Assembly: GCA_036429605.1 (NCBI GenBank)
Contig: CM071590.1
Span: 2,604,001 to 2,668,000 of the forward strand
Origin: Cladobotryum mycophilum
Taxonomy: Eukaryota > Ascomycota > Sordariomycetes > Hypocreales > Hypocreaceae
Reading direction: 5' to 3'
Length of the DNA stretch: 64,000 bases
The position numbers and the translations under genes were made by a program. Within the stretch, counting starts at the first letter, position 1; every line of letters begins with the position of its first letter. Positions 1 through 11,838 of the stretch are shown one piece after another. The notes beneath the pieces were generated by a model, which made no database searches, had not been told where the DNA came from, and saw only the letters and a program-made list of their open reading frames with translations.

Positions 1-256
1 CCTCGGGTGCGAGGCAGGGTGTGGAAAGACCACTTGGGGGGCCGCGAGGATGACTGGAGCCAACGGGCAAAGGATGACGGCCGTCACTCACGTGTGAGTA
101 CAAGAAAGGAGCCGATTCTGGGAATAAGTATTCTGCAATGGTCGTCTTTTTTTTTGAAAGGCAAGTATACCGGGCTTTGAACGAATTCGAGCTGGGTCTT
201 CTTGCGGCAAAATGTCGTTCGTTTCAGGCTCTTGCAGCCTTGCAAGGACAAATAGG

Positions 257-3200
257 ATGCCAGTCTTTGGGCTCTTGAGTGTTTTTCTCCTACTTTTCTC
301 TCTGGCATATGCTGCAGTATCTCCTACAAGCAATCCGGCAATTATGATTGTTGGTGACTCCATCTCCCAGGTATGACAACACCCATTTCTCTTTGGCTGG
401 ATAAGTTGGACTGACAAGTTTGTAGGGCCATGACGGCGATTTTACATGGAGGTATCGTCTTTGGGAGTGGTTCCACTCCAATGGAGTGTCCGTAAACTTC
501 GTCGGTCCTTATACAGGAACAGTCCAACAAGGGTCAGCAGAGCCGCCTAGCCCGCCTGCTATTCATGGCTCTTCTACCGTGTCGGCTGGTGTACCGGCAG
601 TGTCCCAGTTAGGAGGCTATAACCCTGATATTCCGTCCAATTCGCCCTTCTTTAGCAATGGCCGCAATCACTTTGCCGCGTGGGGCCGTCAAGCCGCCCA
701 GGATATGGGGCTCATTGGCGCCATGGTTTCTCAATACCAGCCTGATTACCTCCTCGTTGAGCTCGGCTTCAATGATGTGGGCTGGTTCGTCAGTGACGCC
801 TTTGGAACGCTACAAAGCTTGTCGGCCTTTGTCAACAACGCTCGGGCAGCTAAGCCGGATATCGCTTTTGCTATTGCAAACATCCCGCAGAGACTGTTCA
901 TCGGTGGGCGCGATGATTTGATCGCCAAGACAGAGGATTACAATGACGCATTGCCTCACCTTCTTGCGAGCATGTCCACGCCTCAGTCGCCTATTCAATT
1001 GGTTCAATTCCGCGAAAACTACGCTTGTAAGTCAAACATGAGCATTCCGGTTTTTCTTCTTCTTCTGTCCTGATTTCTAACCTGAATGCAAACACAGGCA
1101 ACCCGAACTCTTGTCCAGCAGGATATGATGGCCTGCATCCAAATGCCTTTGGTGAATTCCAGATTGCCAAGGCCTTTGCAGATGCCCTTAAGCAGGGGTT
1201 CAGCTGGCCTGGCGCTGCCTTTACGGTTCCCGGCAACATCCCTCAAAGGTCATGCAATATACCGGGTAATGTGGTGGCCAGACCAAGCGCGTGTGGAGTC
1301 ACGGTGACTTGGGACCCTGTCCCAGGTGCTATGGGGTACATTGTATCTAATGGCTTCACTGGAGGGGTCATGTCAACATTCAACGTCTCTGGCCCTATCT
1401 ACACCACGACCTGGACTGTGGCGAACCTAACTTGGAATTACCAGGTGCAGGCCTTCTGCGGCGGCGCTCTTTCTGGCAAGAGCTCAGTCGTATCAGCAAC
1501 TGCAAACCCATCTTGCGCTCCAGGTCCATCCAACATCAGAGTCATTGCAACCGATGATGGCATCGACGTCACCTGGGATCCAGTTCAGGGTTACAACGTT
1601 GATAGGTACGGTGTCATCTACTGGGATAGGGATCACGATGCTTTCCTTCAGGACTATGGCTGGACAGGCACATCGGCAAGTTATCGTGGCTTGCGGCCGG
1701 GGGGTCATGTCATCACAGCCGTGGAAACGTGGGCGAATGTCGACGGTGTACTCTGTGCTGGTCTTCCCGGAGCCGGCCAGGGCGTTATAGTTGGTGGCGG
1801 AGCTCCGAAAACGCCTACTGGGCTCAAGGTCAACACTATTCATGAGGGGGCGACTGTGCGGCTGACATTCAACGGCGATCCTAATGCGTATGCGTATGGA
1901 TTTTATACCCGGTCTCTCCTGAAGCCCAACGAGCCCCATCTCCTTGGTGGATACACATCGGAGACGCCGTGTATTGACGTTACGTTTCTGATGCCCGGAG
2001 CCTGGAACTACGAATTCTGTGTTGTTGCAATGAATGGCAACTATTCGACTCCAATGTCTGAGTGCGTCCAGGGGCCCAAGGAGATCTCTGACCCTCCTGG
2101 CTGTCCGCCCATAGTGGCACCTCCAGCAGGTCCCAATCCCAATCCAACCGCCACTTGGTCAAACCCGAGTCCCACTGTACTCCCTCCAGGAGGAGGGAAC
2201 GGTGGAGGTGGAGGAGGAAATGGCCCCGGAGGAGGAGGAGGAGGAGGAGGTGGTGGAGGAGGTGGTGGTGGTGGAGGAAACAACCCCGGTGGAGGCGGCG
2301 ATGGAGGTGAGATTGTTTACATCGATCCCGATATCTGGAACTCCACAGACCCAACGGCTGCCTGCCAACCACCCTGCACGCTTGTCCTGCCGCCATGGAC
2401 ACTCTCTACGATGACGACGATCAATATTCCGCCAGCAACTGAAACAATCGAGGAAACATGGCCAGAGACTGTGAATGGCCACGTCAACTATGTCACAACA
2501 ACGATTACAATTATCGTCACCATTCCTCCCTTGACAACCTCAATCATTCCAGTGTCAAATATCATTCTATCATCGTCGACCTCGGATGTCATTCAGTTGA
2601 ATAGCAGCATTATCCTACCGCCTATCATTCTCACGGAGCCTACTCATGGAATCACGTATACTTATAGCCCTCCGCCATATCCTACAGATACGGGCAAAAT
2701 CGGACCCCCGCCTCCTGGACCCCATCATCCAGGGGGTATTCATATCACAATTGGGCCCCCTCGCCCGAGATGCCATGGCTTTGGTTGTGGGAGCATTTGT
2801 CTTTTTAACTGCCATCATGGTGGAGACAAAGGGGGGCATGGCAAAAAGCCTAGCTGCATTGGTCCAGGCTGCGGTCCTGGAGGCAACTGTGTAGGAGGAG
2901 GGTGCCCTCCTCCCCCAGGCGAGGAGGAGCCGACGAAAACGACGTCAACGTCAGATTGCGCGACCGAAACGCACACAGAATGCCACCCAGATTGCACAAC
3001 AGATCCCTGTCCAACGGTATGCAATACCTACACCGGTTGCGATTGTACAACCAGAACAACAACAGACTATTGGGTATCGTGCGTTACCGGGTCGTGCTCA
3101 ACAACGTCTACTCATGCTGTGACCGGCTGTTTTCTTACTGCCACCACTATTACTACGGAAGATGGCTGCCCATTGATACCGACTGCTTATCCAAATGATG

Positions 3201-4111
3201 ATCAGGGAGATGATGGCGGCACCTTGGGTGTCATCGGAAAAATTGTCACCACTACCTATCCCGAGACTGTCGCCGCCGGTGGAACACGATATCCAGTTGT
3301 TAGTGGGTATGCTAACATTGGTGGGACGGCATACCCCATCCCTGATGTTACAGCGGTCTCGAGAACATCACTTGGTGGCCAAGGAGCGTATATATTCCCG
3401 TCCTTCGTTGGTCCCAGTTACTCCGTCACTATCCCGGGAGCCACCAAGCCGACCCTAACTCAACAACCGGCCACGACAACGGTGAGAGAGACACCAACAA
3501 AACCCACCATCGCTTACCCAACCCACTCAGCCGGCCACGCTGACGGTCAAACCATCTGTTACAGTAAGGATGAGGGATATACGCAATTTAACAAGCCCCA
3601 GTATAACAACGCCGTCCGAGCCTTTTGTCAGAAGGAGTCGCGGCGCGCATTGTATCCCGGCGATGTAGCCGTGCAACAAAACTTCTACACGATTGAGCAG
3701 GGAAACTGGGGGATCTTTGTTCGAGCACAGTGGGCCCCCGACCAGACCGGCTGTGGAAACGAGGAGGCCTTCGTCTTCTTTGACCACGAGAAACAATGCC
3801 AGACTTTCTGGTACCCTGGATATCTTTGCGGCAGACAAATGGGAGGGGGAAAAGACGATGTAACATGGGGCGGAGCGTACGTTCTCATGCCTGACAAGAA
3901 ACTGAAGCAGTCTGGCTGTATCTTATACGAGATCTATGCCGGACGCATACCGGGGAACGCATTGATGCTCTCTGGAAACAGTTCGTTCTCATCAAGCCCG
4001 CAGGGAGGAACTATCGTCGATATCCCGGTCCCGAGTGAGCCTCCGTTTCAATCTGGTAATGGGACGGAAAACTCTCAGGCATGGCACCCGGCCTCCTTAG
4101 ACGGAAGTTGA
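257..4111 (+). CDS. Secreted SGNH-hydrolase (CE3-like esterase) with Fn3-like modules, Gly-rich linker and Cys-rich tail
   Basis: Exons 257-370, 426-1026 and 1098-4111 give about 1242 aa. The N-terminus is a signal peptide (hydrophobic residues 5-19). Block I is GDSIS (Ser35) followed directly by GHDGDFTWRYRLWEW. Block III is GFND (Asn154), and the C-terminal block is DGLHP (Asp249, His252), so the full Ser-Asp-His set and the oxyanion residue are present. This arrangement resembles fungal carbohydrate esterase family 3 and related SGNH esterases. Acetyl-ester cleavage from polysaccharide is an inference. From about residue 295 there are two or three beta-rich, Fn3-like repeats (the VTWDPV motif occurs twice). 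A polyglycine linker follows at about 603-640, then a long Thr/Pro/Ser-rich and Cys-rich region. A conserved-looking globular tail lies at about 1050-1190. Introns of 55 and 71 bp were placed by frame and GT-AG. The protein is probably extracellular or wall-associated. Confidence 0.85.
2191..2312 (+). repeat. GGA/GGT trinucleotide tract encoding polyglycine
   Basis: Purine-rich GGA and GGT triplets encode the long glycine linker of the SGNH-esterase gene. The tract is in frame, and length changes in multiples of three would be tolerated. It also creates long spurious reading frames on both strands. Confidence 0.8.
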
Positions 4112-4187
4112 TTCACATAAATTGCAACTGGCAGCGACATGATGTATGGCAGTTTGGTAAGCCATAGGAGGCAGGGTTTCTATATAG

Positions 4188-4208
4188 TATATATATATAT
4201 ATATATAT
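4188..4208. repeat. (TA)n microsatellite
   Basis: About ten uninterrupted TA units lie about 80 bp after the esterase stop codon, probably within the 3' UTR or terminator region. Confidence 0.85.
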
Positions 4209-4784
4209 CTTCCACTTTGTTTGGTTCAGGGGGTGGCATACTAGATAAATAGTGCCAGAAAAAGAAACGCATGATAAATAGTTATTTGAGATAACAATGC
4301 ATGCTACGTAGGTTTATTGATAAACTCTGCCATACTCTCTCTTGGGTTATATATAGAAATTATATGACGATGCAGAAACAACTGATCGAGTACCTATGAA
4401 GAAAGTATACCTATCTTCAGCTGAGAGATTGCCCACATCAACATGTGTTTTTAAATGAGTAATGTGTGTCCGTTGATGAGAGAATATATATGCGTGTGAA
4501 GAATGCTGTCCATATAATGCATAGCTGCTGGATTGTTCTTACGATTTACTGCTTCTTCACTTGTGTATGAGTGACATCAGCATCTATAATGCACTTAGAC
4601 ATCGATAATTCCAAGTGTTTTTAATCAGCGGTGAGTATTATCACCCACTTGGATTGCCCACTTATTAACGGGGATGATGTCTCAAAGTTGAATGCAGGTA
4701 AAGGTTGTTGGTTCAGTTCCATGTCCATATTTGGATATCGACCGGGAGGGAGGGAGGTACACTGCATACCTACCTACTAGGTAG

Positions 4785-4792
4785 TATATAAG
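4785..4792 (+). promoter_or_regulatory. TATA-box candidate of F-box gene
   Basis: TATATAAG lies 108 bp upstream of the ATG at 4900. It is followed by a pyrimidine-rich leader (CTTCTCTCTTTCTCCCC) typical of fungal transcription starts. Confidence 0.5.
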
Positions 4793-4899
4793 GCTAGCCC
4801 TACGTCCTATTGCCAATTCAAAAACCACCACAAATATCTCCGCCTTCTCTCTTTCTCCCCAAGCAACTACTTGATATCCAAGACCTCAACTTCTGTACC

Positions 4900-6258
4900 A
4901 TGCAGAGCAATAATAGCATGCACAAAAATGGCATTGGTGAGAAAGTTGAGACAGCCGGTGCTAAAAGCACGTTGGGGTGCGGAAAATCGTCACTCGAGGC
5001 ATTAGCACCAGATGCACTTCTCGGAGTCATGACCCGGCTCCCTGATCTAGATTCGCTTTGGAATCTCCTACGAGCATCCCCCGAATCGCGGCGTCTATTC
5101 GATAAGCATGGGCTCGCCATCATCGAGGGCACCATCGGCGGCCCAGACTCTTTGCTGCCACCAAAGATCCGTGAACTTATACGCGCCGTCCTCCTCGCAC
5201 GATCTTCCTCTCTACCTTTCGAGACTCTGGATGCCTTTCACCTTGGGTTTATGCGCGACAAGGTAGATCAAGTTTCTGAAAAAACACGCATTATTACGCT
5301 TAGCCACTCTAGCCTAACTGCCGTTGCACCCTCCGCGGAAATCCTTCGGTCTGTCGTCATGACCGCTCGACAGATCTCAGCCCTGACACATGGCTGCTTG
5401 GAATCATATCTTGCGCGCGTGAGAGATCCTGCTTTTGCACCACAGCATTGCCATGAACGTGGTATGCGTTACATGGGCGAATATCGTGGTTCCCTACGTG
5501 TCCCTCCATGGCGGCGGGAGTTTGTTGGTGAACCCGTCAAGGTGGTCGATGTGGGACCACCTAGCTGGGTTGAAGAAATGCGCGTCACTCGAGCGTTGTG
5601 GGTGGTTCAGCTGGTGGGAGAGATGCAGCGCGTCGCTGCACGAGATGCAGACGCATTAGGCTGGCAGCCTGAGGACATTGGGAGGCTGAATCAAATGGAA
5701 GCCGAGGACTTTGTCACCGACTCGGGTAACATGCACCACGACCCAATAGAAGAAATCAGATCTATCAAAGACTATTTACGAGAACTCGACAACAGCTGTG
5801 GTTCCGAAGCAACCTTGACAGGTGCATATTACAAACTGCCTCGACCACCACAAGAGGCACGGGATGTTCACCGGACGACTCTGCCGCCAGGGATCTCGGC
5901 TCCTTTTGGTCGTAAACGCTCAGAAGCAACTCTATGGTGGCAAACACCAGATTTCCTTGAGAGTTTGGCCCCTGGCATGGTAACGTATCGCTTTCTAGCA
6001 TTGCGCAGATATTGGTCGCCGCTCTATGGGGTCAAATTTGACTCATTTCGCCGCCTGGGGTTTGCTCTCTGGGATAAGAAGAGGATGCATGCCCTGGGGC
6101 TTGAGAATGGTATACAAAAGCCCTACCGCATTCCTGAATTCTACTTCTTTGCCTGGCAGAGCCTACTCTCCCCCGAGGAGATTGCCAAAGTCAGAGCCGT
6201 GCTAGAGGACGAAATAGACCTGTTTTGGGAGCAATATGGTTCAAACCCCGACAATTAA
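4900..6258 (+). CDS. F-box-like domain protein, intronless
   Basis: A single exon encodes 452 aa from ATG 4900. The same frame stays open to a TTG at 4810, but the first AUG and the TATA spacing favour 4900. Residues about 33-80 carry an F-box-like signature: LEALAPDALLGVMTRLPDLD, then SLWNLLRASPESRRLFD. This fits the Skp1-binding helices of fungal F-box proteins. The remainder has no motif I recognise. It is rich in Trp and Arg and contains many short helices (for example ATLWWQTPDFLESLAPG), as in the large family of fungal F-box proteins with unknown substrates. The role as a substrate adaptor of an SCF ubiquitin ligase is inferred from the domain only. Confidence 0.75.
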   Translation: MQSNNSMHKNGIGEKVETAGAKSTLGCGKSSLEALAPDALLGVMTRLPDLDSLWNLLRASPESRRLFDKHGLAIIEGTIGGPDSLLPPKIRELIRAVLLARSSSLPFETLDAFHLGFMRDKVDQVSEKTRIITLSHSSLTAVAPSAEILRSVVMTARQISALTHGCLESYLARVRDPAFAPQHCHERGMRYMGEYRGSLRVPPWRREFVGEPVKVVDVGPPSWVEEMRVTRALWVVQLVGEMQRVAARDADALGWQPEDIGRLNQMEAEDFVTDSGNMHHDPIEEIRSIKDYLRELDNSCGSEATLTGAYYKLPRPPQEARDVHRTTLPPGISAPFGRKRSEATLWWQTPDFLESLAPGMVTYRFLALRRYWSPLYGVKFDSFRRLGFALWDKKRMHALGLENGIQKPYRIPEFYFFAWQSLLSPEEIAKVRAVLEDEIDLFWEQYGSNPDN

Positions 6259-9200
6259 CGGCCAGGATTCAGAGCTTGTTCTTTCAGGTTAAACCCGAAC
6301 ATTATTCCGCCGAGAAGAAAGACTGACGAGGCACATTCTATCCTTATCCGGGCCATTGGCTTGAAGTATTCGGTCATAGTCAAATCATGTTTGCGAGACG
6401 ACTGGGAGAAGCAGCGCGCATTGCGTGAATCGGCATCTATTCTTAGGATGTAGATAAGCGAACAAGCACATACAATTCTATATGCACAACATACTATTTC
6501 GTCACGCAATGCTTAGAACTAGCAGTAGCATCTAGACATATAAACCGTCCATTCCCAGCAGGGTAGGTAAGGAATTCGTCGAAAGTGTCTCACGGGAATT
6601 CCTGTCTGCGGCTTTGCCGTAAGAGTGTTGATCAGGGTTGTCTAAATGTAACGTCAGGAGGAGTTGGGGCGCCGCCAAAGGGTGCACAAACCACCTCGAT
6701 TGACGGTTGTTTCTGAAACCTGATGACTTGAGCATTGTCACGGGCTGGGGGTTCTTCTTTCCCCCCGAGCGTTTCATGGTGATTGATTGACTGCAATGTT
6801 ACTTTTAATAGGCGGAGTTGGGCTATGAATGATTGGGGATGGTGGTGTTGATTCTTGTTGTTCTTCAACAAGAACAACCACAGCAATGGCCAACATGTCT
6901 CGCTTGTGAAGCTAATACCAGAGCCTTTCAAGATAAATAGCCGTATCCACTAACCAACCGATGTTGTTGTTGTTGTATCAATAGAGTGCATTGACAGTCT
7001 ATCGATGTACCATATGACTCTGAACAATCTGACGTCCATCCATTGAACTTGCTGCTCGCCGTCACTTGATTCAAGGAAAAAATGAGAGAAAGGGAAAGAG
7101 AGAGATGCCCCGGCTAAGGTTGCCTTGATAGGAAATGATCATCCTAAGCGTAAGATAAACCTGTGATTGACGTCTGAGCGATCGACGCTGGCTTGAGAGT
7201 TAGTTGGCTTAGTGTAGCATTTGGAAGGTGGAAGAAGCTGGCTAGAAAAGAAAAAATGGCACCAACGGCATGATGTCCTGAAGCCACCTAATCAACCATG
7301 TGGGGAGACAATCATTTGGTTCATTTGCCGAGGGAGATGATTGAAGTCTGAGAGCATGAGAGTTGTGACCGCTGTGACGGTTGGTGATGTGAATGGTAGA
7401 CTTGTTCAAGAAACAGAAATATTAGACGAAGCGAAAATACTAACTTGTAGGTACATCCAAATACCAAGATGTGTCACGTAATCAACACCTTCCCTGTTAG
7501 TTTAGTCAGTCAGTGACAACTTCCTTTCATCCTCCAGGGCTCCTCCACAATCTCCAGATTTTGACATACTTGATGGATGATAAGACGCGGCATTTTATTG
7601 AACCCCCCCAGAATGAGAACCCTGAACCTTGCATTCCGCATTGTCGTCATACCTCATAGTGCAACTTACCCCATCATTTATCTCAACCGGCCAGAGAAAA
7701 CGTGGGGGGAGAAGAAGAAGAAGAGACAAGGGGGGTCTGTTCGTCTGTCCGTCTGTCCATCTGTCTTTGTTAACTGGGTTGATACTGTCAGCACTTGAGC
7801 AATCGGGCCATGATGTTGCACACCAACAAGTCAGTTTTGCCATTTAGCCTCGGTGCCTTTTTTGTCGTCCATCTCGGTCCGGCGATGTGATGGATGTATA
7901 ACTACAGGCGTGATAATGGTGGTCTGGCATCTGCATTCAGAAGGTAGACCGTTTCTAAAGTGAGGTGATCCATGTTGTGGCTGTTTTACCAGGTGACCTT
8001 ACGGCACATAAAGATGGGCATCCAAAAAAGACCTTCCACTGTAAGAGCACTAAAAGACTCAGCGTGTGATGCCCTGTAACAACCCCCGAATAGGGTCTAT
8101 AGCGGGGTTTGTCGACTCCTGACAGCACTCGGGCTTGGAGCACTGAAATGAGCCCTGAGCCTACAGGTTACCACCTCGCTGTATCTGCTTTAGTGAGCTA
8201 AGGTAGAACAACATTCTGGTCGGTGCCTTCCAATACCAATGTTGGATCGGCAGTTGCATCCATCCAAGATCCATGACTCCATCATCCATTGATCGTGCTT
8301 TCCCAAAGAAGAATGTTGCCCGGCCTCCAACTGGGATCCATCATCTTCGCCATCACTTTCCCCTCTCAACCACTCAATCGCACACTCAGAAAATCTGTCT
8401 TCAACTCCTCCCATAGTCCAACGCCAACGCCAACGCCTACGCCCATTCCATCGCATGGATCACTCGGCGCTCCTTTATGCCTGTTGTTAGGAGGCTCCTT
8501 GTTGCTGCGTCATGATGCGACAAGCCAACCGTCTTTTCAACTCCACCGTATTTTCTGCTCTGCTCTGCTCTCTCCGTACTCGCGTACATGTGGCCTAACA
8601 CCAAATCAAGCCAACCTAAGCGAAAAAGCCTCGTCGGCATTGCATGTGGTTCGAAGAAAACAGAGAGACATACAGTTACGGTATGCACTTGGCATCGAAG
8701 CATCAAGCATCTCTAACCATGTTCATGCATCTTGGCCTCGCTTGTCGCCCACCATCTTCCTTTTTATCGCTCCTATTGTCTCCCCGCTATCGAGCGTCAT
8801 GCTAGCCAAGTTGGGGAGCTCGATGCAACTCCTATCGGTCAAGATTGGCTGCCCATCGCATTAGTCGGTCTCCCCTCAGATGCACGTCAAGACCAACTTG
8901 GATGCAGAAGCCGGCACGTCCGTATTACTGTGACTCTGCCTCTCTCTACCACTGCCACCGTCACTGCGAAGGACAGACAGACCAAGAAAGGCCAGACCTG
9001 CCGTTCCTGGTTGTTTCTAAACGCGTGCCGGCCGGTCCTTCAAGACCCTCTACCTCATGCAATCGTCGTCTCTTGAATGGCTGGATGGGCTTCATTTAGG
9101 AACAAGCCATGTTTCACCTCGACACCTTACTCGTTCCTGGCTTGTAACTTCCGGGGTGTCCGCCCCGTTTTTGAAAACATTGGATGCATATGCACGCATA

Positions 9201-9509
9201 CATATAACAACAAGTTGCAGCGTGCCGCGATTTTAAACGTTTTGCTTCTCTTTTTCTTCTCACGCTCTTCTAGACGCTTCAGCAGTCCCAAGGACTTGCC
9301 TATGCCGCCATGATATCGCCTATTCAATTGTTCTGATTTGATATCTGCGACAACGACTACCGCCAACACAGCTATTCAATGCGACGTGACTAGACACAAC
9401 TGCAACAGCACTTTCCTCGAACCAGTCTGCTTAATACCGAGGCAATCCTTCCTCGGCTGACGGCTTATTTACTTCTTCTTCTTCTTTTTCTTCTCCGTCC
9501 TCAATTAAG
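6259..9509. other. 3.25-kb intergenic region without a supported gene
   Basis: Open frames here (for example 8289-8864) lack an AUG start, have low-complexity composition and show no recognisable domain. The region contains short TTG repeats at 6963-6976. A strongly pyrimidine-rich stretch (TTCTTCTTCTTC) at about 9470-9497 lies immediately before the next start codon, as expected of a leader. A long promoter or non-coding transcript is possible, but nothing in the sequence proves it. Confidence 0.55.
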
Positions 9510-11313
9510 ATGCGTTGGCAATCATCACCAACCCCCGCCCCAGACATGACCCAAACAACACCCGCAGCAGCGGCTGCTGCCAGGCGTCATTCTCGTACCG
9601 GCTCCAAGTCTATTCGTGGTCAAATCTCTGGTCCGATCCCCATCTCAAGCGCATTGGACGAAAGTTTAGCCTCAAGGGCTAGAGAGGCCAACTTCTTCGT
9701 GCCTGTGACCAAGCTTGAAGCACCGGTCGAGGCTCGTCACCTAGAGAATGCTCGACGATCTTTCGTGACAAATCCTAGGTTTTCATTTTCTGGGAGAGAG
9801 GGTCTTTCTTCACAGGGTACCTCATCCAGAGACTCAGATTACTGGCCGACCTTGTCAAGACTTGAAACGGTGTCGCCAACCAGCTCGGTGCCGATACCAC
9901 CTCCTCGCAGTGAATTTCGCCATTCTACAATCAGCACCAGCACACCTCAGAGAAGACGGTCGACTATTCGAGGTGCATTCAGCAAACTGTTCGGACGTAA
10001 GAAGACCAAGAGTTTTCAGGTGCCCGCACGCCCGGCCTATGTACAGGAGGAACCAAAGGCATGGCAGCATCTTAGTGTAAGTCAACAGGCCTATTGGCGA
10101 CATTGACAACCAAAATACTAATATGATATGCTAGGTCCCTCAACGAGGTCTTGGCCATAAGAGGTCGGCTACTTTCCCCGTCACTGAATATAACCGAGCG
10201 TTGCGATCCCACTCTATCGGTCCTGAGGATGTCCGGGCTATCCAAAGTGCCCGGAATTCTCTCGTCATAAATCGGAAGCGTGCTGCAACCTCAACCATCC
10301 GCCCTATCATTTGGAATGGGCCAACAGGCTTGAGACCACGTCCTGCAAGTACTCGAGACCGCGGTAGTAGATTTGTTGAGGCCATTCACGATATGGAGGA
10401 TACTGTCCCAGAAAATATGTCTTCACGAAGCATATCTCCTCATCGAACCCCCAGCAACACATCTGATGAGGTCCGGCATGCATCAAGTTCGACATCTGCC
10501 ATCTCAACTCAGCTAGAGTCTGAATATACAGGAACCCTTGTCAATACTAGGACAGAGGCAGATGAAACCACTGAGACGCCTGCTGAGCCCTTTACTTTCG
10601 AGGACATCACGTGCATCACGACTATAGACAAGAGAACCACGGAGGCTGACAACCTGCAAAAACGGATAAGCGGCATTGAAAATCGGTTGGGTCAAGTGGA
10701 AACTCTTCTGACCCACGTCTGCAATACCGTCCCCAACTTTCAGCCGCAGCTTGACGATGTAGATAGACCGATATCCATCCCATTAAGCTTAACTACCTCT
10801 CAGACAACCCGTCCATCAACCCAGTCTTCTTCTCGCAACTCTGGGATTTCCAAATTTTCATTTGGGGAAGCTTCAACGGTTGTGGGGTCCCTGCCTAGTC
10901 CTACTCTTCGGGAGTCGACTAGTCTGCCTACTCTCCGCAAGCGGTCGACTGGCTCATTCACAATCGATCACTACACGGCACTTATGGACTTGATAGAGAG
11001 CGACCGCTCTGCCCGCTTGGCGCTAGAGGCACAGGTGAAACAGCTTAACCAGCAGATCAAGCTTCTGACCAAGGAGCCTCTCTACACCGAGTATGATCTA
11101 AACTTCAAAGATAGTGTCAAGAAGTGCCGAAGAGAAGGTGTTTTTCTTGAAGATCCTGGCATTGTGACAGATTTTGGAGATGATTTTGATGATTATTCTG
11201 AGTCATTCTCTACACCACGGGAGGACAACTTTAGCTTTCCGATTCCACAGAAGGACCAAGTCATTCTCGATGAATTCCCCACGGCGTTGTCAATTGCGAA
11301 GCTCTCGATCTGA
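9510..11313 (+). CDS. Unrecognised disordered fungal protein with basic FSKLFGRKK motif
   Basis: Exons 9510-10076 and 10135-11313 (58-bp intron, GTAAGT donor) encode 581 aa. I do not recognise the family. The protein is Ser/Thr/Pro-rich and mostly disordered. It has an N-terminal Ala run (TPAAAAAARR). A basic patch at about residues 150-170 (RRSTIRGAFSKLFGRKKTKS) could bind membrane or nucleic acid. Two short predicted helices or coiled coils lie at about 339-360 (DNLQKRISGIENRLGQVETL) and 455-495 (LMDLIESDRSARLALEAQVK). The C-terminus has an acidic, aromatic segment (DFGDDFDDYSES). The intact spliced frame and clear boundaries make it a credible gene. Function is unknown. Confidence 0.8.
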
Positions 11314-11838
11314 AACATCTCTTCAAGACTGTAGCAGCTGTTGTCATGAGCAAGTGATGCTGTTGCATGAATGAATCATGTGTATTATGAATATAACCTG
11401 GCCTCTATGACGACCTTGGAGGTCAAGGCAACTTTTCCTTTTTTATATATATTATACCCCTTTTTTTGTACGATGTTGGGAACAATTTAGCTTGCACAAA
11501 GCTGGAAATATGAGTGGATGCTGATGAAACAGCCGATCAAGGCGTCTATATAACAAAAAATAAGCCGATGCCATTATGCCATGGCGGGCGCAACATGTAT
11601 CTAGTCTGGCTATCTAGTCTTGAACTGGCTCAAACGGATCTAATGAAATCCTATGATCTTGATATATGAACTCTTGTGGAACTTCTATGAATGGTATCTC
11701 CTTGGATGCTGTCTTGCTTATGACTTCTAATGTTTGATTACAGGATGGATAGCATCCAATATTTATGACGATGCAGATGTCGCCCCCATACCGTTGCCGT
11801 CTCAGTTAATTCTCATAATATTGTAAACATGACGCAAA
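11314..11838. other. Convergent intergenic region
   Basis: 3' UTRs of the 9510-11313 gene (+) and OCT1 (-) meet here. The sequence is AT-rich (TTTTTTATATATATTATACC). No gene is seen. Confidence 0.6.

Larger units (their letters stand above)
4112..4899. other. Intergenic region, tandem genes
   Basis: The region is AT-rich and holds the 3' UTR of the esterase and the promoter of the F-box gene. A (TA)n tract lies at 4188-4208. A TATA-box candidate (TATATAAG) sits at 4785-4792, about 108 bp before the F-box start codon, next to a CTAGGTAG-type repeat. No gene is seen. Confidence 0.6.

Noticed and set aside
8289..8864. 191-codon open frame in the 6.3-9.5 kb gap
   Set aside because: It starts with TTG, has a TP-repeat low-complexity start and no recognisable domain or intron structure.
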